From contig NZ_JH417851.1 of assembly GCF_000239295.1 (NCBI RefSeq), positions 33,752 to 78,112 of the forward strand: 44,361 nucleotides of DNA, in the 5' to 3' direction. Source of the DNA: Flavonifractor plautii ATCC 29863. Lineage in GTDB: Bacteria; Bacillota; Clostridia; Oscillospirales; Oscillospiraceae. The position numbers and the translations under genes were made by a program. Shown here piece after piece: positions 7,759 through 15,354 of this stretch. The notes below the pieces were generated by a model, which saw nothing but the letters and a program-made list of their open reading frames with translations, ran no database searches and was not told the origin of the DNA. Position 1 is the first letter of the stretch. Every line of letters starts with the position of its first letter.

Positions 7759-8940
7759 TTAGTCGGCGCGCAGGGCGTCCACAGGCTGCAAACCGGACGC
7801 CTTGGCCGCCGGGTAGATGCCGAACACGATTCCGATGGCGACAGAGAAGGCGAAGGCGCCCGCCGTCACCAGCGCGTCGGGATACAAGATCAGATCATAC
7901 ATGGCCTTTCCCAAAATGAGCGACAGCAGGTAGCCCAGGGCGATGCCGATGAGGCCGCCCAGAGCACTCAGGATGGCGGCCTCCACCAGGAATTGCCCCA
8001 CGATCTCCCGCCGGGGCGCGCCGATGGACTTCTTGATGCCGATTTCCCGGGTCCGCTCCGTGACGGTGACCAGCATGATGTTCATGATACCGATTCCGCC
8101 CACCAGCAGGGCGATGCCCGCGATGCCGCCCAGTACCACGCTCATGGAGGTCATCTCCTCCGTGCTCTCGCTCATGGCGGAGTTGCCGTTCTCCAGCTCA
8201 TACTCCCCCACGCTCGTGTCGATGGTCTCCCCCAGGAAACGCTCCAGCTTCGCCATCACTGTGTCCATGTGGTCGGACTGATCTACCTTGACAGAAAAGC
8301 GGGTGAGCTGGGCGGTGCCCAGTATGGCCCGATCCAGGGAGTAGGGGATCACCGCCATGTCGTCCATGGAGCCCTCCTCGCCCCCGTCCTTCTGGTAGTA
8401 GATCCCCACCACGGTGAAGGGCTCACCGCCGAAGTAGACGGTCTCCCCGATGGGATCCGCATATTGAAACAGGCTGTCCGCCACGTAGGAGCCGAGCACG
8501 CACACCCGGCTGCGCCGGTCGACGTCAAAGGCGCTGATGTCCCGCCCCTCCTTCAGGGTGTAGTTCCCGCAGACGGAGAACTGGTCGCTGCCCAGGTAGA
8601 GCGTCCCGCTGTCCAGCGTGGTGGTGCGGTATTTCATGGGCAGGCTTGTGGACAGATCGGGGCTCACCCCCAGCACCATATCGCCCAGCTCTCCATTCCC
8701 ATAGTCATAGAGGGCGTCTATCACATCCACAGACCGGCTGGTGTCGTACCAGTTCACCGTGACGTTGACCTTGTTGACGCCCAGCTTCTCATAGTAGGCG
8801 GTGATGTCCGCGTTGTAGCCGGACACCAGCGCCACCAGCACCAGCACGGCGGTCACGCCGATGATGATGCCCAGCATCGTGAGGAAGGAGCGCCCCTTTT
8901 TCTCCCGGATGGAGTCCAGGGCCATGCGCAGCGCGTTCAT
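7759..8940 (-). CDS. ABC transporter permease, MacB/FtsX type
   Basis: This 393-residue permease belongs to a MacB-like tripartite-style exporter. It starts MNALRMALDSIREKKGRSFL with a first membrane segment (MLGIIIGVTAVLVLVALVSG). A ~210-residue extracytoplasmic MacB-type domain follows, then three C-terminal membrane segments of the FtsX domain (VLGGIAGIALLVGGIGIMNI, EIGIKKSIGAPRREI, ALGGLIGIALGYLLSLILG). The ATG at 8938-8940 overlaps the ATPase stop as ATGA, so the two are translationally coupled. The longer upstream reading frame is discarded for that reason. Family members export peptides, antibiotics or siderophore-like molecules; the substrate here cannot be read from sequence. Confidence 0.93.
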   Translation of the reverse strand: MNALRMALDSIREKKGRSFLTMLGIIIGVTAVLVLVALVSGYNADITAYYEKLGVNKVNVTVNWYDTSRSVDVIDALYDYGNGELGDMVLGVSPDLSTSLPMKYRTTTLDSGTLYLGSDQFSVCGNYTLKEGRDISAFDVDRRSRVCVLGSYVADSLFQYADPIGETVYFGGEPFTVVGIYYQKDGGEEGSMDDMAVIPYSLDRAILGTAQLTRFSVKVDQSDHMDTVMAKLERFLGETIDTSVGEYELENGNSAMSESTEEMTSMSVVLGGIAGIALLVGGIGIMNIMLVTVTERTREIGIKKSIGAPRREIVGQFLVEAAILSALGGLIGIALGYLLSLILGKAMYDLILYPDALVTAGAFAFSVAIGIVFGIYPAAKASGLQPVDALRAD

Positions 8941-9668
8941 GGCGCCACCCGCGCCGGCGGGGCGCTCCAGTCCACCAGCACGCCGTCCCACAGGCTGTCG
9001 TGGACGATTCTCCCATCCTTCACCCGCACGGTACGGTCGGCCTGGGCGGCGATGCCGTTGTCGTGGGTGATCAGGATCACGGTGGTTCCCTCGGCGTTCA
9101 TCTGGCGCATGAGGCCCAGCACCTGTTCGCCGGTTCTGGAGTCCAGCGCCCCGGTGGGCTCGTCGGCCATGAGGATGGGCGAGCGGGCGGCGATGGCCCG
9201 GGCGATGGCCACCCGCTGCTGCTGGCCGCCGGAGAGCTGGGCCGGCCGGTTGTCCACCTTGGCGGCGATCTCCACCTTTTCCAGCGCCTCCATGGCCCGC
9301 GCCCGCCGCTCCGCCAGCGGGACCCGCTGGTAGAGCATGGGCAGCGCCACATTCTGCCAGACGTTCAGGGACGGGATGAGGTTATAGCCCTGGAAAATGA
9401 ACGCAATCTGCCGGGAGCGGATCTGGGACAGCTCCCTCTGGGTGCGCTCCCGGATCGGGGTGCCGTCCAGGAGATACTCCCCCCGGGTGGGCACGTCCAG
9501 GCAGCCCAGTATGTTCATCATCGTGGACTTGCCGGAGCCGGAGGTGCCGATGATGGCCACAAACTCCCCCTGGTCTATGCTCAGCGTAACCCCATCCAGC
9601 GCGTTGACCTGGTTTTCCTGCCCCTCGGCGTAAATTTTATAGACGTCCTTCAATTGAATCAGGCTCAT
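8937..9668 (-). CDS. ABC transporter ATP-binding protein, MacB/LolD type
   Basis: This 243-residue ATPase powers the exporter encoded with it. It shows Walker A GTSGSGKST, Q-loop FIFQGYNLIPSLNVWQNVAL, signature LSGGQQQRVAIARAI, Walker B ILMADEPTGALD and H-loop ILITHD, all in order. The FQxxNL Q-loop and EPTGALD Walker B are typical of the MacB/LolD (MJ0796) subfamily. About 25 extra C-terminal residues follow the usual end. The gene begins 15 bp after the adaptor stop and overlaps the permease start by 4 bp, placing it in the middle of the operon. Confidence 0.95.
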   Translation of the reverse strand: MSLIQLKDVYKIYAEGQENQVNALDGVTLSIDQGEFVAIIGTSGSGKSTMMNILGCLDVPTRGEYLLDGTPIRERTQRELSQIRSRQIAFIFQGYNLIPSLNVWQNVALPMLYQRVPLAERRARAMEALEKVEIAAKVDNRPAQLSGGQQQRVAIARAIAARSPILMADEPTGALDSRTGEQVLGLMRQMNAEGTTVILITHDNGIAAQADRTVRVKDGRIVHDSLWDGVLVDWSAPPARVAP

Positions 9669-9683
9669 ACAGAATCCCCCTTC

Positions 9684-11495
9684 TCAGCCCATAGGGCCGC
9701 CGCCGGGCATCCCGCCGCCCATGCCGCCAGGCATTCCGCCGCCGAAATCCGGCATCTCTCCGCCGCTGAAGTCCGGCATTTCCCCGCCGCCCGGGAAGTC
9801 GGACGGCTCCTCTCCCTGGCTGGTGGTATCCCCGCCGTTCGGGGCCGCCTGCTGGTAGCGGGTGAATACCTCCACCCCCTCCTCCACGCCGGAGAGGATG
9901 CGCACATACTGGCTGTTGGACACCCCGGTTTCCACCGGCACGGCATAGAACCCGTCGGGCACCACGCCGTCCTCCAGCTCCACCGCGTTGTCCGGCGCCG
10001 CGTCCGCCTTGACGAAGAGGCAGGTTCCCTGGCTGGTGCTCTTGAGGGCCGCGATGGGGGCCAGCACCCCCTCGGACTCGTCGCCCACGGTGATGGAATA
10101 GGAGACGTTGACGCCGGCGGAGAGGGCGCCCCCGCTGGGAATGGTGATGGTGATGGGGAAATAGGCCACGCCGTTGGAGTTGGTGGCCTCATAGCTGATC
10201 TCCGTGACAGTGCCGGTGTAATGGGTGTCGCTCTCCGCCCCCGACTGGGTGATGTCCACCTCCATCCCCATGGCAATGCCGTCGATGTCCAGCTCGTCAA
10301 TGTTGGCGGTGATGGTCATGGAGTCCAGGTTGTAGAGCACCACCGCGGTCTGCCCCGCCTCCCGGGGGCTCTCTCCCTCCCGGACATTGACCATGATGAT
10401 CTTCCCCGCCAGCTCAGCGGTCACCGCGTAGTCGGAGCGCTTCTCCTCCGTCTCCGCGCTCTTCTCCTGGAGCTGGACAATCTTTTCCTGGGTCTGGGTG
10501 ATCTGCTTGTTCACCGACTCCACCTGCTTCTGGTAGTCGGCCCCGTCGAGCTGGACGAGAACGGCCCCGGCGCTCACCTGCTCATAGTCCACCGCCCCGA
10601 TGCCGGTCACCTCGCCGCCCACCTCGGCGGTGAGATCCTGGCTGCGGCGGTACTCCAGCTCCCCCTCCACCGACGGATAGAGCTTTTCGCCCGAGTCCGC
10701 CACCAGATAGCCGGCGCCCGTCATTCCCTCGGTGAAGGCGCCCGGATTGTCCAGGGTGACGGTGACGGCAAAGCAGTGGGTGCCCTCCGCCGTCACCCGG
10801 TCCACCATCTGAATGTCGGTGACGGTTCCCTCCTGGTTGAGCATGAGGCTGGCCACGGACACCCCGGCCTTCATGCCCACGTAGACCTGATCCTCATAGG
10901 CGTAGCTGAAATACTGGGTCAGGCACATCTGGCTGTCGTCCACAAGGGTGGCCAGCTTGGTTCCGGCGGCCACATTGTCCCCCACGTCCACGGCCACATC
11001 GGTAATCCGGCCGGCAAAGGGGGCTGTCACAGTGAGGGCGGCGATCTCCTCTTGGAGCTGGGCGAGCTGCTCCTGATAATCGTCCAGCTGGTTTTCCTGC
11101 TCGGTAATCTGATCCTGGTACTCCTCAATCTGGTCGTCCAGCTCTGAATCATCCTGGGTGTAGAGCAGCTCGCCCACCTCCACCGTGTCGCCGGCGGAGA
11201 CGTATACGCCGGTGATCTCCGTCTCCGAGGCGGTGGTGTACGTAACGCTGTCCGCCGGCATGGTGGTTCCGGTGCCGGAGAGCGTTGTGGACAGGCTGCC
11301 ATAGGTGGTCTGCTCCGTCAGGGGCGTCTGCTCCTCCCCGCTGAAAAACAGGGCCTTCCCCCCGAGGGCGGCACCGGCCGCCAGGGCCAGAACCAGCAGC
11401 AGCGCCGCCCCGCGCCTGACCGTCAGCCGCCGGCCGGGCTTCCGCTCGGGCGGCGCGCTCCCCTCCGCTTTCTTCCGCAATGCCGTCAACTGCAT
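9684..11495 (-). CDS. MacA/HlyD-like efflux adaptor with Gly-Met-Pro-rich tail
   Basis: This 603-residue membrane-anchored adaptor belongs to the RND/ABC periplasmic-adaptor (HlyD/MacA/YknX) family and is expected to link the ABC permease to substrate capture outside the cell. A basic N-terminus precedes one membrane anchor (about residues 29-50). Two coiled-coil stretches, around DQIEEYQDQITEQENQLDDY and KQVESVNKQITQTQEKIVQL, sit between lipoyl/barrel halves (LTVTAPFAGRITDVAVDVGD). The last ~50 residues switch to repeats such as EMPDFSGGEMPDFGGGMPGG with many Met and Gly. An upstream ATG would add 45 residues; 11493-11495 fits the ribosome-binding site GGTGAGGA and the operator positions. 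It is the first gene of the exporter operon. Confidence 0.9.
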   Translation of the reverse strand: MQLTALRKKAEGSAPPERKPGRRLTVRRGAALLLVLALAAGAALGGKALFFSGEEQTPLTEQTTYGSLSTTLSGTGTTMPADSVTYTTASETEITGVYVSAGDTVEVGELLYTQDDSELDDQIEEYQDQITEQENQLDDYQEQLAQLQEEIAALTVTAPFAGRITDVAVDVGDNVAAGTKLATLVDDSQMCLTQYFSYAYEDQVYVGMKAGVSVASLMLNQEGTVTDIQMVDRVTAEGTHCFAVTVTLDNPGAFTEGMTGAGYLVADSGEKLYPSVEGELEYRRSQDLTAEVGGEVTGIGAVDYEQVSAGAVLVQLDGADYQKQVESVNKQITQTQEKIVQLQEKSAETEEKRSDYAVTAELAGKIIMVNVREGESPREAGQTAVVLYNLDSMTITANIDELDIDGIAMGMEVDITQSGAESDTHYTGTVTEISYEATNSNGVAYFPITITIPSGGALSAGVNVSYSITVGDESEGVLAPIAALKSTSQGTCLFVKADAAPDNAVELEDGVVPDGFYAVPVETGVSNSQYVRILSGVEEGVEVFTRYQQAAPNGGDTTSQGEEPSDFPGGGEMPDFSGGEMPDFGGGMPGGMGGGMPGGGPMG

Positions 11496-11532
11496 GCAAT
11501 CGTCCTCACCTTCTGTTCCGGTTTCGGAGGCC

Positions 11533-11565
11533 AGTATAGGGGGAGAAACTGAAATTACTCTGAAA
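11533..11565 (-). promoter_or_regulatory. Adaptor operon promoter with paired TTTCAG boxes
   Basis: Read leftward, two TTTCAG boxes (11560-11565 and 11549-11554) start 11 bp apart, then 10 bp, then -10 TATACT (11533-11538). The boxes replace the -35 element. Direct repeats one helical turn apart at this place are typical of OmpR/PhoB-type activators; the divergently encoded response regulator is the obvious candidate. Confidence 0.75.
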
Positions 11566-11629
11566 AAGGGCCGCGGGAGATTGTTAACACTCTGTAAATC
11601 CTTTCGTCTGCCGCCCCGCCTATAATACA

Positions 11630-11662
11630 TTTCAGACAGATTTCAGTTCTCTCCCTTATAAT
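11630..11662 (+). promoter_or_regulatory. Response-regulator promoter with paired TTTCAG boxes
   Basis: TTTCAG boxes at 11630-11635 and 11641-11646 (11-bp period) are followed after 10 bp by -10 TATAAT (11657-11662). The geometry is identical to the divergent adaptor promoter, predicting joint activation and autoregulation. A second TATAAT at 11621-11626 has no convincing -35. Confidence 0.75.
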
Positions 11663-11691
11663 GGAGAAAAACGCAGGAAAGGACAGAAGGT

Positions 11692-12369
11692 ATGCGCATC
11701 TTGATTGTAGAGGACGAGCGCCGCCTGGCTGAGGCGCTGGGCCAGATCATGGCGGAGCAGCGCTATCAGGCCGACGTGGTGTTTGACGGGGCGGACGGGC
11801 TGGACTACGCCCTCACCGGGCAGTACGACGCCATCGTGCTCGATGTGATGCTTCCCAAGGTGGACGGCTTTGAGGTGGCCCGCCGCCTGCGCTGCGCCCA
11901 CGTCTCCACCCCCATTCTGATGCTCACCGCCCGGGATGAGATCCCGGACAAGATCGCGGGGCTGGATCACGGCGCGGACGACTATATGACCAAGCCCTTC
12001 GACATCGGGGAGCTGCTGGCCCGGGTGCGGGCGCTCACCCGGCGGCAGGGCGAGGTGATCGGCGAGCAGCTCGCCGCCGGGGATCTGGTGCTGGACACCC
12101 CCACCCGCAGCCTGCGCTGCGGGGAAAAATCCGTCCGGCTGGGCTTCAAGGAGTTTGACGTGCTCCGCCTGCTGCTGGCCGCCCCCCGGGCCGTCATTCC
12201 CAAGGAGGACATCATCTCCAAGGTATGGGGCCTGGAGTCGGAGGCGGAGGACAACAACGTGGAGGTCTACATCTCCTTCCTGCGGAAAAAGCTGGCCTAT
12301 CTGGGTTCCCGGGTGAGCATCGGCACCGTGCGCAAGGTGGGCTATCACCTGGAGGTGCCTGCGGTATGA
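11692..12369 (+). CDS. OmpR/PhoB-family response regulator
   Basis: This 225-residue two-component regulator has an N-terminal receiver domain with acidic pocket VEDE, phospho-acceptor Asp51 in IVLDVMLPKVDGF, switch Thr in MLTARDE and Lys in MTKPF. The C-terminal winged-helix DNA-binding domain reads LGFKEFDVLRLLLAAPRAVI, then NNVEVYISFLRKKL and GTVRKVGYHL. Its stop overlaps the kinase start as ATGA. The paired TTTCAG repeats in front of this gene and the adaptor gene are its likely binding sites, making the exporter operon its main target. It resembles regulators of envelope-stress or antimicrobial-peptide exporters, but the signal is not evident. Confidence 0.95.
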   Translation: MRILIVEDERRLAEALGQIMAEQRYQADVVFDGADGLDYALTGQYDAIVLDVMLPKVDGFEVARRLRCAHVSTPILMLTARDEIPDKIAGLDHGADDYMTKPFDIGELLARVRALTRRQGEVIGEQLAAGDLVLDTPTRSLRCGEKSVRLGFKEFDVLRLLLAAPRAVIPKEDIISKVWGLESEAEDNNVEVYISFLRKKLAYLGSRVSIGTVRKVGYHLEVPAV

Positions 12370-13622
12370 TCAAGCGGCTGCGGCGGAAATTCATCCTGAT
12401 CAACCTGCTGCTGGTGGGCCTGGTGCTGGCGGTGGTGTTCATCCTCTTTGTGGGGGCGAACGTCCGTCGCCTGGCGGGGCAGAGCGATGCCGCCCTCCGG
12501 CTGGCCCTGTCCTGGCAGGAGGGGGAGGGGCCGCCCCGCTTTGAAATCGGCGGCCCGCCGCCGGAGGAGCGCGAGCCGGACGGGGCGCACCGCTTCTCCC
12601 TGATCCCGGTCTTTGTGGTCACCGTGAAGGACGGGGCCATTACCGGCCTCAACGACGGCGGCCAGGTGGACGTTTCGGAGGAGACCGCCGCCGAGGCGGT
12701 GAAGCAGGCCCAGTCCTCCGGCGCCAGTCAGGGCGTGCTCAGGGAGCTTCGCCTGCGCTTTCTGGTGGAGCGCAGGCCCGACGGCGAGCTCCGCATCGCC
12801 TTTGCCGATCTGGGCTGGGAGACTGCCTCCCTGCGCAATTTGTCCCTGCTGTCCCTGCTGGTGTGGGCTCTGGCCATGGTGGGTCTCTTTTTCGTGAGCC
12901 TTGTCCTCTCCTCCGTGGCCCTGCGCCCGGCGGAACGGGCGTGGCAGCAGCAGCGCCAGTTTGTGGCCGACGCCTCCCACGAGCTGAAAACCCCCCTCAC
13001 CGTCATTCTGGCCAATACCGGCCTCGTCCTCTCCCATCCCGAAGACACGGTGGCCGCCCAGTCCAAATGGCTGGAGTACACCCACGACGAGGCGGAGCAG
13101 ATGAAGGAGCTGGTGGACGATCTGCTCTTTCTGGCCAAGTCGGATGCCGCCCGCCAGCCGGCCGCCCGGGCGGAGACGGCCATGAGCGAGGTGGCGCTGG
13201 GCTGTCTGCTCCCCTTCGAGTCGGTGGCCTTTGAGGCGGGCGTGGCGCTGGAGCACCGGATCACCCCCGGCCTGTCCCTGCGCGGAGACGAGGGGCAACT
13301 CCGCCGGCTGGTGATGATCCTCCTGGACAACGCCGTGAAGTACGCCGGGCCGGGCGGCACCGTCACCCTCACCCTGGAGCGGCACCAGGAGCGGCTGCGG
13401 CTGGCGGTACACAACACCGGCGAGCCCATCCCGCCGGAGCACCTGCCCCACCTCTTCGAGCGTTTCTACCGGGCGGACGCCGCCCGGAACCGGAGCGGGG
13501 GCGGCTACGGCCTGGGGCTGGCCATTGCCAGGAGCATCGTGGAGGGCCACCACGGGCGGCTCACCGTCACCAGCACCGCCGCGGCCGGCACCACCTTCAC
13601 CGCCCTGCTCCCCCGCCGGTGA
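12366..13622 (+). CDS. Sensor histidine kinase
   Basis: This 418-residue membrane kinase is the partner of the preceding regulator. The first membrane segment spans about residues 9-31, a sensor region of ~125 residues follows, and the second segment spans about 158-181 (LSLLSLLVWALAMVGLFFVS). HisKA has the phospho-acceptor His near residue 205 (VADASHELKTPLTVI). The catalytic domain shows the N box (MILLDNAVKYAG), F box (LFERFYRADAARNRSGGG) and G2 box (YGLGLAIARSIVEGHHG). There is no separate HAMP domain evident; the second membrane helix runs almost directly into HisKA. The ATG at 12366 overlaps the regulator stop. Confidence 0.95.
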   Translation: MIKRLRRKFILINLLLVGLVLAVVFILFVGANVRRLAGQSDAALRLALSWQEGEGPPRFEIGGPPPEEREPDGAHRFSLIPVFVVTVKDGAITGLNDGGQVDVSEETAAEAVKQAQSSGASQGVLRELRLRFLVERRPDGELRIAFADLGWETASLRNLSLLSLLVWALAMVGLFFVSLVLSSVALRPAERAWQQQRQFVADASHELKTPLTVILANTGLVLSHPEDTVAAQSKWLEYTHDEAEQMKELVDDLLFLAKSDAARQPAARAETAMSEVALGCLLPFESVAFEAGVALEHRITPGLSLRGDEGQLRRLVMILLDNAVKYAGPGGTVTLTLERHQERLRLAVHNTGEPIPPEHLPHLFERFYRADAARNRSGGGYGLGLAIARSIVEGHHGRLTVTSTAAAGTTFTALLPRR

Positions 13623-13631
13623 CGGTTTTGC

Positions 13632-13660
13632 TTGTCAGAACGGCGCGGCTGTTGTAAAAT
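13632..13660 (+). promoter_or_regulatory. Promoter TTGTCA-17-TAAAAT
   Basis: -35 TTGTCA (13632-13637) and -10 TAAAAT (13655-13660) with a 17-bp spacer precede the thioesterase gene, giving it and ybaK a transcript separate from the two-component operon. Confidence 0.6.
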
Positions 13661-13700
13661 GGGCCTGTTCCAGAAGAAGTTGGAAAGGAGAAACCAATTC

Positions 13701-14096
13701 ATGTCCGTTACTGTAGGAAGCAAGGGCCGCGCCGCGTGCGTGGTCAACGATCAGAACACCGCCGCCGCCGTGGGCAGCGGCCTGCTGCCCGTGTTCGCTA
13801 CTCCCCAGATGATCGCCCTGATGGAGAACGCCGCCGTCGACGCCACCCAGGCCTCCCTGGAGGAGGGGCAGGGCACCGTGGGCACCCGGCTGGACGTGAG
13901 CCACGATGCCGCCACCCCCGTAGGGATGCAGGTATGGGCCGAGGCGGAGGTCACCGCCGTGGACGGCCGCAAGCTCACCTTTGCCGTCACCGCCTACGAC
14001 GAGGCCGGCCCCATCGGCAAGGGTACCCACGAGCGCTTTATCATTCAGAACGACAAGTTCCTGGCCAAGGCCCAGGGGAAAAAGAAGGGGAATTGA
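13701..14096 (+). CDS. Hotdog-fold thioesterase family protein
   Basis: This 131-residue protein resembles the fluoroacetyl-CoA thioesterase (FlK)-like hotdog family that hydrolyses small acyl-CoA thioesters in the cytosol. FATPQMIALMENAAVDATQA gives the family's active-site helix with the acidic residue of MENAA, and GTRLDVSHDAATPVGMQV matches the conserved strand with His. The C-terminus ends HERFIIQNDKF followed by a basic tail. The ATG at 13701 follows GGAAAGGAG. Downstream ybaK begins 1 bp after the stop, so the two are co-translated. The natural substrate is unknown; a general acyl-CoA housekeeping role is inference. Confidence 0.82.
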   Translation: MSVTVGSKGRAACVVNDQNTAAAVGSGLLPVFATPQMIALMENAAVDATQASLEEGQGTVGTRLDVSHDAATPVGMQVWAEAEVTAVDGRKLTFAVTAYDEAGPIGKGTHERFIIQNDKFLAKAQGKKKGN

Positions 14097-14097
14097 T

Positions 14098-14571
14098 ATG
14101 TCCATCGAGACGGGCCGGGCCTATCTGCGGGCCAGAGGCTATGAAGACCGGATTCAGGAATTCAGCGTATCCAGCGCCACGGTAGAGCTGGCGGCCCAGG
14201 CGGTGGGGTGCGAACCCGCCCGCATCGCCAAAACCCTCTCCTTTGCGGTGGACGGGGGCTGCGTGCTCATCGTCTGCGCCGGAGACGCCAAGATTGACAA
14301 TACCAAGTTCAAGGCCCAGTTCCACGCCAAGGCCACCATGCTCACCCCGGAGCAGGTGCTGGACTTCACGGGCCACGCCGTGGGCGGCGTGTGCCCTTTC
14401 GGCATCGACAACCCCGCTGTGACCACCTACCTGGACGTGTCCCTCCGCCGGTTTGACACGGTCTACCCCGCCGCAGGCAACGCCGCCTCCGCCGTCCGGC
14501 TCAGTTGCGGAGAGCTGGACATCCTGTCCAACAGCTCCGGATGGATTGATGTATGTAAAAACTGGAGCTGA
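14098..14571 (+). CDS. ybaK: YbaK/EbsC-family aminoacyl-tRNA deacylase
   Basis: This 157-residue protein has the YbaK/ProX editing fold, which hydrolyses mischarged tRNA, classically Cys-tRNA(Pro). The deduced core reads ARIAKTLSFAVDGGCVLIVC, then the invariant Lys region IDNTKFKAQFHAKATMLTPE, and VGGVCPFGIDNPAVTTYLD, the conserved GGxxPFG loop. The start lies 1 bp after the thioesterase stop, so the genes form a two-gene operon. Which mischarged tRNA it edits cannot be determined; plain YbaK rather than ProX is suggested by the PFG loop. Confidence 0.88.
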   Translation: MSIETGRAYLRARGYEDRIQEFSVSSATVELAAQAVGCEPARIAKTLSFAVDGGCVLIVCAGDAKIDNTKFKAQFHAKATMLTPEQVLDFTGHAVGGVCPFGIDNPAVTTYLDVSLRRFDTVYPAAGNAASAVRLSCGELDILSNSSGWIDVCKNWS

Positions 14572-14598
14572 TTGGACACTCCCGCCCTTCTGTCCAAT
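14571..14598. repeat. 8-bp inverted repeat ATTGGACA/TGTCCAAT
   Basis: Perfect arms at 14571-14578 and 14591-14598 with a 12-nt spacer lie directly after the ybaK stop and just upstream of a -10-like TATACT (14620-14625) for the next gene. It may be an operator or a weak terminator; the tail GACTTTTCC is not a proper U-tract. Confidence 0.45.
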
Positions 14599-14647
14599 GA
14601 CTTTTCCGCCCGCCGGGGGTATACTAGAGCATAAAGGGGGTTTTCTT

Positions 14648-15235
14648 ATGCGGGAATTTTTTCATAATATGAAGCTTAGCTTTCTTCTGGCCGCGGTGCT
14701 CTACATCATCCTCGGCCTAATCCTGCTGATCTGGCCCGGCGTCAGCGCCACCGTGTTTTGTTATGCCTTCGGCGGCATCCTGCTTATTTACGGCGTGGTG
14801 ACCATCGTCAGCTTTTTCCTTCGGGACAGCCGGCAGGGCAGCTTCGTGTTCGAGCTCTTCCTCGGTATCGTCGCTGCGGCCCTGGGCCTGCTGTTCCTGC
14901 TCCGCCCGGTCATCGTGGCCTCCGTCCTGCCCGTGATCCTGGGCCTGTTCATCGTGGTGGACGGCCTGGTCAACCTCAAACGGGCGCTGGAGCTGCGCCG
15001 GATGCTCTATCTCCGCTGGACCGTGCCCCTGGTGCTTTCCGCCGTATCGGCGGTGTTGGGGCTGGTGATCGTCTTTCAGCCCTTCCTGGCCGCGGAGGCC
15101 CTGGTCATGCTCATCGGTGCGGTGCTCATCTATGAGGGGCTGTCCGACCTATGGACTATCTTCCGGGTAAGCCAGTGGACCAAGGAGTACCGCAAGCACC
15201 ATCCGGTGGATGTCGACCAGATCGATTTTGAATAA
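14648..15235 (+). CDS. DUF308/HdeD-like membrane protein
   Basis: This 195-residue integral membrane protein has six predicted helices in three pairs, for example SFLLAAVLYIILGLILLIWP, AFGGILLIYGVVTIVSFFL, ELFLGIVAAALGLLFLLRP and LVMLIGAVLIYEGLSDLW. The repeated pattern of helix, Gly-rich turn and LLxP motif is that of the HdeD/DUF308 family, named after an E. coli acid-resistance protein, although its biochemical role is unknown. The hydrophilic C-terminus ends VDVDQIDFE. An upstream in-frame extension covers the ybaK end and is rejected; the ATG at 14648 follows AAAGGGGG. A terminator follows directly, so it is a single-gene unit. Confidence 0.85.
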   Translation: MREFFHNMKLSFLLAAVLYIILGLILLIWPGVSATVFCYAFGGILLIYGVVTIVSFFLRDSRQGSFVFELFLGIVAAALGLLFLLRPVIVASVLPVILGLFIVVDGLVNLKRALELRRMLYLRWTVPLVLSAVSAVLGLVIVFQPFLAAEALVMLIGAVLIYEGLSDLWTIFRVSQWTKEYRKHHPVDVDQIDFE

Positions 15236-15241
15236 ACCAAT

Positions 15242-15281
15242 AAAAAGCAACTCCCGGGCGAACGCCCGGGAGTTGCTTTTT
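15242..15281. terminator. Strong intrinsic terminator after the DUF308 gene
   Basis: Arms AAAAAGCAACTCCCGGGCG (15242-15260) and CGCCCGGGAGTTGCTTTTT (15263-15281) are perfectly paired. The next gene's -35 box starts four bases later. Confidence 0.93.
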
Positions 15282-15284
15282 ATA

Positions 15285-15313
15285 TTGACATTTCACTTTA
15301 ACGTTTATATAAT
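15285..15313 (+). promoter_or_regulatory. Perfect consensus sigma-A promoter
   Basis: TTGACA (15285-15290), 17 bp, TATAAT (15308-15313): every base matches the vegetative consensus. Transcription would start near 15320, about 35 nt before the regulator start. No clear operator repeats were seen around it. Confidence 0.88.
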
Positions 15314-15354
15314 AATAGACACTAAAATAAAATGTTTGTTGTGTGGTGGTTGTC

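Noticed and set aside
9000-11147. A 715-codon rightward open frame opposite the ABC ATPase and adaptor genes
   Set aside because: It is a GC-rich shadow of the adaptor and ATPase, is His/Leu/Gly-rich with no domain, and lacks a ribosome-binding site and start context. Similar long antisense frames over SLH, murF, prfA, M18 and rodA were rejected for the same reason.
11621-11626. TATAAT as the main -10 of the two-component operon
   Set aside because: No suitable -35 is present, whereas TATAAT at 11657 has the paired TTTCAG boxes at exactly the same spacing as the divergent promoter.
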